DNA of 9,522 nt from Acetobacteraceae bacterium (lineage in GTDB: Bacteria > Pseudomonadota > Alphaproteobacteria > Acetobacterales > Acetobacteraceae). The position numbers and the translations under genes were made by a program. The stretch covers positions 1 to 9,522 of the forward strand of contig JADGHI010000116.1 of assembly GCA_019689515.1 (NCBI GenBank), in the 5' to 3' direction. Shown here in pieces: positions 1-5,252 of this stretch; within the stretch, counting starts at the first letter, position 1; the number at the start of each line of letters is the position of its first letter. The notes beneath the pieces were generated by a model. The model was not told the origin of the DNA. It worked only from the letters and a program-made list of their open reading frames with translations, and made no database searches.

Positions 1-527
1 TGAGCTACGGCTCGCCGGGGATCGGGCAGAGCCCGCATCTGACCGGGGTGTGGTTCAACCAGCTCACCGGCACCGAGGCGATCCACGTGCCCTTCCGCGG
101 CGCCGGCCCTGCCGCGATCGAGCTGGTCGCCGGCAACATCCAGTACATGTGGGACAACCTGACGAGCGGGATCCAGCAGATCCGCGCCGGGCGCGTGCGC
201 GCGCTCGCGGTGTCGAGCGCCGAGCGCAACGCCCAGCTCCCGGACGTGCCGGCGGCGCGCGAGACAATGCCGGAGCTGGCGAACTTCGAGGTCAACACCT
301 GGTTCGGCATGTTCCTCCCCGCCGGCACGCCGCGCCCGATCGTGGACGCGCTGAACGCGGCGATGCGCGAGCACGACCGCAGCGAGGCGATGAAGCAGCG
401 GCTGGCCGAGATGGGCGGCGTCTCGCTCTGGGGCACGCCGGAGCAGTTCGCCGCCTTCGTGCGCAACGAGATCGAGAAGTGGCGCGCGGTGATCCGCCGC
501 GAGGGGCTGCAGATCGACCTGAGCTGA
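1..527 (+). CDS. Bug/TctC-family tripartite tricarboxylate transporter substrate-binding receptor (C-terminal part, 5' truncated)
   Basis: The reading frame is already open at base 3 and runs to TGA at 525-527, giving about 174 residues, roughly the last half of a receptor of this family (usually 300-330 residues). The start, signal peptide and first lobe lie left of the window. Visible family blocks are SYGSPGIGQSPHL, a GT-AIHVPFRG stretch, DNLTSGIQQIRAGRVRALAV, QLPDVPA-RETMPE and the C-terminal EIEKW--VIRREGLQ. A hand alignment with the next gene gives about 106 identities over about 174 positions (roughly 60%), so the two are tandem paralogues. Proteins of this family are periplasmic receptors for carboxylates and related small molecules and deliver to TctA/TctB membrane partners. 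No partner genes are in the window and the ligand cannot be read from the sequence. An internal GTG at 48 is not the true start, because conserved family sequence continues upstream of it. Confidence 0.93.
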   Translation, partial: SYGSPGIGQSPHLTGVWFNQLTGTEAIHVPFRGAGPAAIELVAGNIQYMWDNLTSGIQQIRAGRVRALAVSSAERNAQLPDVPAARETMPELANFEVNTWFGMFLPAGTPRPIVDALNAAMREHDRSEAMKQRLAEMGGVSLWGTPEQFAAFVRNEIEKWRAVIRREGLQIDLS

Positions 528-532
528 GGCGC

Positions 533-545
533 GCTGGCGGCCAGC
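533..545 (+). repeat. Short hairpin just after the first receptor gene
   Basis: The arms GCTGG (533-537) and CCAGC (541-545) flank a 3-base loop, beginning six bases after the stop codon of the upstream gene. There is no T tract, so it is not a classical intrinsic terminator. It may protect the mRNA 3' end or be chance in GC-rich DNA. Confidence 0.3.
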
Positions 546-693
546 CGGCGGGCAGCTTCGGGCGGATTCGCGACCTGTGCAGCGAGCTGGCGGGCGGGCG
601 CGGCGCGGCACTCGATAGGCCGGGCGGGGCCACCCGCTGGCGCCCTCCGCCGGTCGAAAGGCCTTGGCTCGGCTGCCCCGTGCGCGGCATCCT

Positions 694-716
694 CTCCCCA
701 ACGACAAAAAGGGGAG
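694..716 (+). promoter_or_regulatory. Hairpin that would enclose the ribosome binding site of the second receptor gene
   Basis: CTCCCC (694-699) is the exact reverse complement of GGGGAG (711-716), with an 11-base A-rich loop (700-710) between them; a further G-T pair (717 with 693) can extend the stem. The right arm is the Shine-Dalgarno sequence GGGGAGGA that serves the ATG at 724, so the folded mRNA would mask the ribosome binding site. A regulatory role is inference; complementary C-rich stretches near G-rich ribosome sites occur by chance in such DNA. Confidence 0.35.
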
Positions 717-723
717 GACCGTC

Positions 724-1728
724 ATGCTGCATCGCCGCCGCATTCGGCGCCGCGTCGCTCTCACCCTTCCGCTGGCCGCCGCAGCCTTGCCGGGCCCGGC
801 GGGCGCGGAGGACTGGCGGCCCCCTGGCCACCAGCAGGTGCGCATCATCGTGCCCGCCGCGGCGGGCGGCACGACGGACATCATGGCACGGCTGATCGCG
901 CAGCGCCTGCAGGCGCGCTGGGGCACGCCCGTCGTCGCCGAGAACCGGTCCGGCGGCGGCGGCACGATCGGCACGCTGGAGATGGTGCGCGCGCGGCCGG
1001 ACGGCACGACGCTGATGTCGGGCAATATCGGGCCGCAGAGCATTGCCTACTCGCTGTTCCGCAACCTGCCCTACAAGCCGGAGGACATCACCTGCATCGC
1101 CGGCACCATCGCCGGACCGAACGTGCTGGTGGCGAGCCCCTCCATCCAGGCGCGCACCGTCCCGGAGCTGGTGGCGCTGATGAAGGCGAACCCGGGCAAG
1201 ATCAGCTACGGCTCGACGGGCGTGGGGCAGAGTCCGCACCTCTCCGGCGTCTGGTTCACGCAGCTCTCGGGGACGCAGGCGATCCACGTGCCCTATCGCG
1301 GGTCCGCCCCGGCCCAGACCGGGCTTCTCGCCGGCGACGTCGCGCTGCTGTTCGACAACCTGACCGGGGTGATCGGGCTGATCCGCGACGGCCAGGTGCG
1401 GGCGCTGGCGGTGACGAGCCGGGAGCGCAGCCCGCAGCTCCCCGAGGTGCCGGCGCTGCGCGAGACCATGCCGGAATTCGCCTCCTACGAGGTGGACACC
1501 TGGTTCGGCCTGTTCGGCCCCGCCGGGCTGCCGGCGGAGGCGGTGCGGACGCTCAACGCGGAGGTCAACGCCTGGCTCGACCTGCCGGAGACGAAGCAGC
1601 GCTTCCTCGAGCTCGGCGGCGTGCCGCTGCGCAAGACGCCGGAGGAGTTCCTCGCCTTCGTGCGCGCCGAGATCGAGAAATGGGGCACGGTGATCCGGCG
1701 CGAGGGGCTGCAGCTCGACGTGAACTGA
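724..1728 (+). CDS. Bug/TctC-family tripartite tricarboxylate transporter substrate-binding receptor
   Basis: This 334-residue periplasmic receptor is full length for the family. ATG 724 is preferred over an in-frame GTG at 664 because GGGGAGGA lies 5 bases upstream and a signal peptide then sits exactly at the N terminus: a basic MLHRRRIRRR segment, a hydrophobic Ala/Leu core and a likely cleavage after AGA near residue 28. The first-lobe motif VRIIVPAAAGGTTDIMARLIAQ corresponds to the conserved family ligand loop (typically VPF-AGG-TD--AR). It is followed by GGGGTIGTLEMVRARPDG, SYGSTGVGQSPHL, AIHVPYRG, DNLTG and the C-terminal EIEKWGTVIRREGLQLDVN. Substrates of relatives are di- and tricarboxylates, aromatic acids and others, so the ligand is not predictable. 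The gene follows a 60%-identical paralogue after 196 bases, with no tctA or tctB nearby. Such orphan receptors are common in bacteria with expanded Bug families and are thought to share membrane components encoded elsewhere. Confidence 0.95.
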   Translation: MLHRRRIRRRVALTLPLAAAALPGPAGAEDWRPPGHQQVRIIVPAAAGGTTDIMARLIAQRLQARWGTPVVAENRSGGGGTIGTLEMVRARPDGTTLMSGNIGPQSIAYSLFRNLPYKPEDITCIAGTIAGPNVLVASPSIQARTVPELVALMKANPGKISYGSTGVGQSPHLSGVWFTQLSGTQAIHVPYRGSAPAQTGLLAGDVALLFDNLTGVIGLIRDGQVRALAVTSRERSPQLPEVPALRETMPEFASYEVDTWFGLFGPAGLPAEAVRTLNAEVNAWLDLPETKQRFLELGGVPLRKTPEEFLAFVRAEIEKWGTVIRREGLQLDVN

Positions 1729-1735
1729 CGGACGA

Positions 1736-1751
1736 CGGCCGGGAACGGCCG
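1736..1751 (+). terminator. Possible transcript-end hairpin with a GGAA tetraloop
   Basis: The arms CGGCCG (1736-1741) and CGGCCG (1746-1751; the sequence is self-complementary) close a GGAA loop of the stable GNRA class. It begins 8 bases after the receptor stop codon. No U tract follows, so this is at best a weak or non-canonical terminator or a 3'-end stabiliser. Confidence 0.35.
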
Positions 1752-1889
1752 AGGCTCGCGGCCGCGACGAGCGGACGGGCGGGCGGGCCGCTCTACCCTC
1801 GGGAGGACCGGACGCGAGCGGCGCCTGGCCCCTTGCCTGCCTGCGATCATGCCGACAAGGAGGCAGGTTGTTCTAAGGCGGCCGTGCAC

Positions 1890-1913
1890 GCCCTGGGTGT
1901 CTCCACCCAGGGC
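1890..1913. repeat. Perfect 10-bp inverted repeat with a 4-base loop
   Basis: GCCCTGGGTG (1890-1899) and CACCCAGGGC (1904-1913) are exact reverse complements separated by TCTC. This is the strongest hairpin in the window and lies about 250 bases before the permease gene. Neither side carries a T tract. It could be the core of a small RNA or leader, a terminator hairpin needing Rho, or an operator dyad. Confidence 0.5.
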
Positions 1914-2006
1914 CGATCGTGGCCTAGCGCGATCCCGCGTACCGGGCCATGCTGTGCGGATCGAAGAGACTACCGAACCGCCGCCGCCATGCCATGTCGC
2001 TAAATG

Positions 2007-2024
2007 CCGCACGCCTTCGTGCGG
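2007..2024. repeat. Perfect 7-bp inverted repeat with a 4-base loop
   Basis: CCGCACG (2007-2013) and CGTGCGG (2018-2024) flank CCTT. It is the second strong hairpin in the gap before the permease gene. Its function is unknown. Confidence 0.4.
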
Positions 2025-2160
2025 AACGAATGACGTGCGCTGCCACTGCCGCCACGCCGGGAACCGGACGAGGCGCACCAGCGAGGCGCAGGATTAAGGG
2101 CCGCGACGACACGCGCCGCGGCCGCCGCACGCCCCACACCCTCGCCGCGAGGCCCCGCTG

Positions 2161-3066
2161 ATGCCGCTCTGGCTTGCGGCAACGCTCACAGCCGCGCTGT
2201 TCCAGACCTGGCGCACCGCGCTCCAGCAGCGGCTGCGCGGCCAGCTCTCGGTCAACGCCGCCGGGGTGGTGCGCTACCTCTACGGCGTGCCGGTGGGGGT
2301 CGCGATCTTCCTCCTCTACCTCGCGCTGTTCGAGGCCGTGCCACGGCCGATGGGCGCCGGGTTCCTCCTCTGGTGTGCCGGCGCCGGCATCCTCCAGATC
2401 CTCGGCACCAACCTGCTGATCATGGCTTTCGGGCCGCGCGGCTTCGCCGTCGGCACCGCCTATGCCAAGACCGAGGCGGTGCAGGGCGCGGTGATCGCGC
2501 TGATCCTGCTCGGCGAGCAGATCTCCGCCCTCGCCTGGGCCGGCATCGGGGTGTGCGTGTTCGGCACGCTCTACCTCTCGCTGGCCGGGCGGACGCACGG
2601 GCTTGGCGAGATCCTGCGCGCCACCGTGCAGCCGGCGGCGCTGTTCGGCCTCGGCTCCGGGTTCTGCTTCGCCTTCACCGCGGTTTGCGTCAAGGGCGCG
2701 AACCACGCCCTCGGCGGGCCGGACCTGGTGCTGAACGCGCTGCAGTCGCTCGTCGTGACCAACGTGATGCAGACGCTGATGCAGGGCGGCTACCTGCTCT
2801 GGCGGGAGCCGGACCAGCTCCGCGCCGTCTTTGCCACCTGGCGCACCAGTGCGCAGGCGGGCGCGCTCTCCGCCCTCGGCTCGGCCTGCTGGTTCACCGG
2901 ATTCGCGCTGGCGCCGGTGGCGATGGTGCGCGCGGTGGGCCAGGTGGAGATCCTGTTCACCCTGGCCTTCAGCCGCTGGTATCTGCGCGAGACGCCGACG
3001 CGCTCCGACATCATCGGGGCGCTGACGGTGGTCGCCGGCGTCGTGCTGGTGCTGATCGGGCGCTGA
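2161..3066 (+). CDS. EamA-type (DMT superfamily) ten-helix inner-membrane permease
   Basis: The 301-residue product is almost entirely hydrophobic, with about ten membrane segments (roughly residues 3-19, 36-57, 66-90, 95-117, 122-142, 157-177, 188-212, 231-251, 256-273 and 283-299). This is the two-repeat architecture of EamA/DMT exporters. Each repeat ends with the expected pattern: AYAKTEAVQGAVIALILLGE then a helix, and VGQVEILFTLAFSRWYLRE then IIGALTVVAGVVLVLIG. The family includes exporters of amino acids, nucleosides and other metabolites, and the substrate cannot be assigned. The start at ATG 2161 is fixed by an in-frame stop at 2095-2097; CGAGG (2148-2152), 8 bases before it, is a modest ribosome site. 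The gene stands alone, with a 432-base gap before it and the convergent hydrolase gene 56 bases after its stop. Confidence 0.9.
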   Translation: MPLWLAATLTAALFQTWRTALQQRLRGQLSVNAAGVVRYLYGVPVGVAIFLLYLALFEAVPRPMGAGFLLWCAGAGILQILGTNLLIMAFGPRGFAVGTAYAKTEAVQGAVIALILLGEQISALAWAGIGVCVFGTLYLSLAGRTHGLGEILRATVQPAALFGLGSGFCFAFTAVCVKGANHALGGPDLVLNALQSLVVTNVMQTLMQGGYLLWREPDQLRAVFATWRTSAQAGALSALGSACWFTGFALAPVAMVRAVGQVEILFTLAFSRWYLRETPTRSDIIGALTVVAGVVLVLIGR

Positions 3067-3122
3067 GCGCGGCGTCGGGCCGGCCAGCGGACGGGCCACC
3101 GCCCTGCCCGGCCGAGGCGCCC

Positions 3123-4160
3123 TCAGCTCCGCTCGGGCGGGAACAGGGCGGCGATCGCCGCCGGGTCCACCTCCTCGACGCTGGGAGGCGTCCAGCGCGG
3201 CGCGCCGTCCTTGTCCACCAGCACGCTGCGCACGCCCTCGGCGAAGTCCGGGTGCTGCGTGATGGTGCGGGTCAGCGCCAGCTCCAGCTCCAGGCACTGC
3301 TCCAGCGTCAGCCCGGCGCCGCGGCGCAGCAGCTCGTGCGCGACGAACATCGCGGTCGGGGACATGCGGCGGAGCGTGGCGAGCTGCTCGCGCGCCCATT
3401 CCGTGCCTTCGCGCTCCAGGGCGGCGAAGATCGCGGGCACGGAGCCCGCGCCGAAGCAGCGGTCGATCGCCTCGCGGTGCGGGGCGAAGGAGGGCGGCGG
3501 CGCCGGCTCGGCGAAGCGCGCGACCGTGCGCTCGGCCTCGCCCTCGGCGACCAGCGCCGCGCGCAGGGCGGGCAGCTTCTCGCGCGGCACGTAGTGGGTG
3601 GCGAGGCCGGCATGCACCGCCTCGCCGCCCTTCAGCCGGGCGCCGGTCAGTGCCAGCCACAGGCCGATCTTCCCGGGCAGCCGCGGCAGGACGTAGGAGG
3701 TGCCGACGTCGGGGAACAGGCAGATCGCCGTCTCCGGCATGGCAAGCAGCGCATGCTCGGTCACGACGCGGTGGCTGCCATGGACCGAGACCCCGATGCC
3801 GCCGCCCATGCAGATGCCGTCGATCAGCGACACCCAGGGCTTGCCGAAGCGCGCGATAGCGCCGTTCACGCCGTATTCGGTGGCGAAGAAGGCCTCGACC
3901 CCCGCCTTGTCGCCCGCGAGCGCCAGCTCGCGGATGCGGCGCACGTCGCCGCCGGCGCAGAAGGCGCGCCCGCCAGCGCCCTCCAGGATGACGAGGCGCA
4001 CCGCCGGGTCGTCGCGCCAGGCGGCGATCACCTCGGCGAAGGCCTGGACCATGCCGAGGTCGAGCGCATTCAGCGCCCGCGGCCGGTTCATCAGGATGGT
4101 GCCCGCCGCACCCTCGCGGCGGGCGATCACGCTCGGTTCGGTCGTGGCGTTGTCGGACAC
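3123..4160 (-). CDS. 3-hydroxyisobutyryl-CoA hydrolase (crotonase superfamily, HIBCH type)
   Basis: This 345-residue cytoplasmic enzyme is expected to release 3-hydroxyisobutyrate from its CoA thioester in valine breakdown. The length fits HIBCH rather than the roughly 260-residue enoyl-CoA hydratases. Crotonase blocks visible are NRPRALNALDLGMV (25-38), the oxyanion-hole segment GRAFCAGGDVR (64-74), DGICMGGGIGVSVHG (114-128) and MPETAICLFPDVG (141-153). E143 and D151 are eight apart, as are the catalytic Glu and Asp of characterised HIBCH. The C-terminal HIBCH signature is also present: LEQCLELELALTR, DFAEGVRSVLVDKD--PRW. C147 stands where Gly is usual (AIGLFPDVG). The start is GTG at 4160, with GAGGGGAG at 4170-4177, 9 bases upstream. 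It lies 50 bases after the holin-like gene on the same strand and could be its operon partner, although a hairpin separates them. A general enoyl-CoA hydratase is a less likely alternative. Confidence 0.9.
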   Translation of the reverse strand: MSDNATTEPSVIARREGAAGTILMNRPRALNALDLGMVQAFAEVIAAWRDDPAVRLVILEGAGGRAFCAGGDVRRIRELALAGDKAGVEAFFATEYGVNGAIARFGKPWVSLIDGICMGGGIGVSVHGSHRVVTEHALLAMPETAICLFPDVGTSYVLPRLPGKIGLWLALTGARLKGGEAVHAGLATHYVPREKLPALRAALVAEGEAERTVARFAEPAPPPSFAPHREAIDRCFGAGSVPAIFAALEREGTEWAREQLATLRRMSPTAMFVAHELLRRGAGLTLEQCLELELALTRTITQHPDFAEGVRSVLVDKDGAPRWTPPSVEEVDPAAIAALFPPERS

Positions 4161-4169
4161 GCGCGCGCT

Positions 4170-4198
4170 CTCCCCTCGGGCCGAGTCTTCGAGGGAAG
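4170..4198 (-). promoter_or_regulatory. Stable hairpin enclosing the ribosome binding site of the hydrolase gene
   Basis: On the minus strand CTTCCCTCG (4198-4190) can pair with CGAGGGGAG (4178-4170) through nine base pairs, one of them T-G, with an 11-base loop. The second arm contains the Shine-Dalgarno sequence of the GTG start at 4160. The structure fills most of the 50-base gap after the holin-like gene, so it could limit translation of the hydrolase, end or protect the upstream transcript, or both. A regulatory role is inference. Confidence 0.45.
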
Positions 4199-4210
4199 GC
4201 GGTTAGCCGC

Positions 4211-4648
4211 TCACCTTCGGGAGAGCAACCCGATCACCATCGCCGTCAGCGCCGCGCCGATCAGCCCCTTCTTCGCCGACTGGCTGCGGAGCAGGGGCGC
4301 CAACATGACCATCTGCGCGCCGGTCTCGGTTACCTGCTGCATGGCTGCCTGACGCACGCGCATCGCCTCGACCTCGATCGGGTCGTAGGGCCGGCGGCGG
4401 GCAAGGAAGCCGAACAGCGCGAGCAGCACCAGGTCGCCCGCGGCCACGATCACCGCCGCCCAGGCCGGGCCGCGCTCCGGCGTGCTGAGCGCGGCCCAGG
4501 CCGCGAGGTGCAGCATGGCGAGCAGCATCAATCCGAACAGCGCCGCCACGGCACCGAGGCCCGCCTGAATGGCATAGCCCCGGCCCATGCGCCGCAGATG
4601 CAGCCCCTCCGCCTCCGCGGCGAGCCTGAGCAGGCGGACGAGCCGCAT
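4211..4648 (-). CDS. Small membrane protein resembling the phage holin/holin-X family (often paired with DUF883)
   Basis: The 145-residue product starts with a short basic amphipathic segment (MRLVRLLRLAAEAEGLHLRR). It has two clear membrane helices (about 29-54 and 62-82), a cytosolic-looking middle (RRRPYDPIEVEAMRVRQAAMQQVTE) and a third short hydrophobic segment near the C terminus (127-142) ending SRR. This two-helix core with a charged tail matches the so-called phage holin family proteins found in bacterial chromosomes next to DUF883 genes; such proteins are generally not lytic and their role is unknown. The ATG at 4648 follows an ideal AAGGAGG (4658-4664) at 9 bases. The gene lies 78 bases after the DUF883 gene and is probably co-transcribed from the stress-type promoter. 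The family assignment rests on topology and context, not on a strong motif. Confidence 0.6.
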   Translation of the reverse strand: MRLVRLLRLAAEAEGLHLRRMGRGYAIQAGLGAVAALFGLMLLAMLHLAAWAALSTPERGPAWAAVIVAAGDLVLLALFGFLARRRPYDPIEVEAMRVRQAAMQQVTETGAQMVMLAPLLRSQSAKKGLIGAALTAMVIGLLSRR

Positions 4649-4726
4649 GGTTCACCCCCTCCTTCCCGAGGCAGAACGGTTTCGCTTCGCGCGCGGGTGG
4701 TTCCCCGGCCGGCCGCGGGCGTTCGT

Positions 4727-5098
4727 TCAGCGCCGGTCCGAGGAGGAATAGACGTAGGTGGTGCTGCCGGTGAGCCGTCCGATCAGGAAGCCGGCGAGCG
4801 CGGCAATGCCTACTGCAAGCAGCGGCCGTTCCCGCACCGTGGAGGAGAGCGCGTCGGCCTGGTGCTCGATCGTGTCGCGCGCGCGGGACGCGTAGTCCTG
4901 CACCGTCTCGGCGGCACCGGCGAGGGCCGGGGTGACGCGCTCCTGCATCAGCTTCTCGACCTGGGCGCGCAGCCGGGCCAGCTCCTCGCGCGCGTCCTCG
5001 GACATGCGATTCGCGGCGGCCGCGGCTTCGCCCTTCATCTCGCGCATATCCTCGCGCATTCCGGCGGCGGCGTTGGAGGATCCGACGTTCTGGGACAC
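4727..5098 (-). CDS. DUF883 (ElaB/YqjD-like) tail-anchored protein
   Basis: This 123-residue protein has a charged helical N-terminal two-thirds, probably coiled-coil (about residues 14-90). One C-terminal membrane anchor follows (about 92-110: RPLLAVGIAALAGFLIGRL), with a small-residue pattern G---L-G---G and a short polar tail ending SSSDRR. The RP-LAVGIAA-GFL-G layout is typical of DUF883. E. coli YqjD and ElaB are inner-membrane tail-anchored proteins that bind ribosomes in stationary phase. I chose GTG 5098 over the in-frame GTG at 5107 because the 5107 start overlaps the ribosome site AAGGAG (5107-5112) itself, whereas 5098 is 8 bases downstream of it. It is the first gene of a minus-strand unit with the holin-like gene, and a GGAAC-N17-CGTT promoter precedes it, consistent with general-stress control. 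Confidence 0.8.
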   Translation of the reverse strand: MSQNVGSSNAAAGMREDMREMKGEAAAAANRMSEDAREELARLRAQVEKLMQERVTPALAGAAETVQDYASRARDTIEHQADALSSTVRERPLLAVGIAALAGFLIGRLTGSTTYVYSSSDRR

Positions 5099-5106
5099 GG
5101 CGCGCA

Positions 5107-5112
5107 CTCCTT
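5107..5112 (-). promoter_or_regulatory. Ribosome binding site that decides the DUF883 start
   Basis: AAGGAG reads on the minus strand at 5112-5107. The upstream candidate GTG (5107-5105) shares its last base and cannot be served by it; the GTG at 5098 has an 8-base spacing. Confidence 0.65.
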
Positions 5113-5118
5113 CCCTTC

Positions 5119-5132
5119 GGGCAACGTTGCCC
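5119..5132. repeat. Perfect 14-base palindrome GGGCAACGTTGCCC
   Basis: It is fully self-complementary with no spacer. It lies 4 bases downstream of the CGTT element of the DUF883 promoter, over the expected transcription start and just before the ribosome site. The position fits an operator for a dimeric repressor; a small RNA hairpin at the 5' end of the transcript is the alternative. Confidence 0.45.
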
Positions 5133-5136
5133 AGTC

Positions 5137-5162
5137 AACGCAGTCCTCCCGGCCCTGGTTCC
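5137..5162 (-). promoter_or_regulatory. EcfG-type general-stress promoter (GGAAC-N17-CGTT) upstream of the DUF883 gene
   Basis: On the minus strand GGAAC (5162-5158) is followed after exactly 17 bases by CGTT (5140-5137). This matches the published alphaproteobacterial EcfG consensus, GGAAC with 16-17 bases to CGTT. The expected start would fall near 5130, leaving a leader of about 30 bases to the GTG at 5098 with a ribosome site inside it. Spacing, orientation and the nature of the downstream gene all agree. It lies in the 154-base divergent region shared with the ABC ATPase gene. Confidence 0.65.
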
Positions 5163-5252
5163 CCTCCCCCCTCCGCCGGCACCGCGGCTTGACGCGCCGG
5201 CACGCCGGAGGGGAGCTTGCGCGTCGCGTGAAGAACTGGAGACAAGCGGGGA

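Larger units (their letters stand above)
1729..2160. other. 432-base gap without a convincing gene, containing three perfect hairpins
   Basis: This stretch lies between the receptor gene and the EamA permease gene. Open frames across it on either strand have no recognisable domain and no good ribosome site. It is less uniformly GC-rich than its flanks, especially at about 1855-2030. It contains three perfect inverted repeats (1736-1751, 1890-1913, 2007-2024) and a looser pair, CCTGCCT (1836-1842) with AGGCAGG (1861-1867). I recognise no tRNA, known riboswitch or known small RNA. It may hold the 3' end of the receptor transcript, the promoter and leader of the permease gene, a small RNA, or decayed sequence. 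Confidence 0.5.

Noticed and set aside
2034..2062. A GCCACTG stretch reminiscent of part of a cobalamin riboswitch
   Set aside because: The other conserved boxes of the cobalamin riboswitch are missing and the downstream gene is not a typical B12-regulated gene.
1924..3660. A 578-codon open frame on the minus strand opposite the permease gene
   Set aside because: It is an Arg/Ala/Gly-rich translation with no domain, lying antisense to a clear EamA permease gene and part of the hydrolase gene. Such long shadow frames are expected in very GC-rich DNA.
2373..4352. A 659-codon open frame on the plus strand across the permease and hydrolase genes
   Set aside because: It is low-complexity Arg/Ala/Asp-rich sequence that crosses two confident genes in other frames, with no ribosome site or family motif.
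4677..4706. GGAAC and CGTT boxes upstream of the holin-like gene on the minus strand
   Set aside because: Their spacing is 21 bases, outside the 16-17 expected for EcfG promoters, so this is treated as chance.
5189..5217. Sigma-70-like -35 box TTGACG before the ABC ATPase gene
   Set aside because: No acceptable -10 element is found 16-18 bases downstream, so a promoter cannot be supported.
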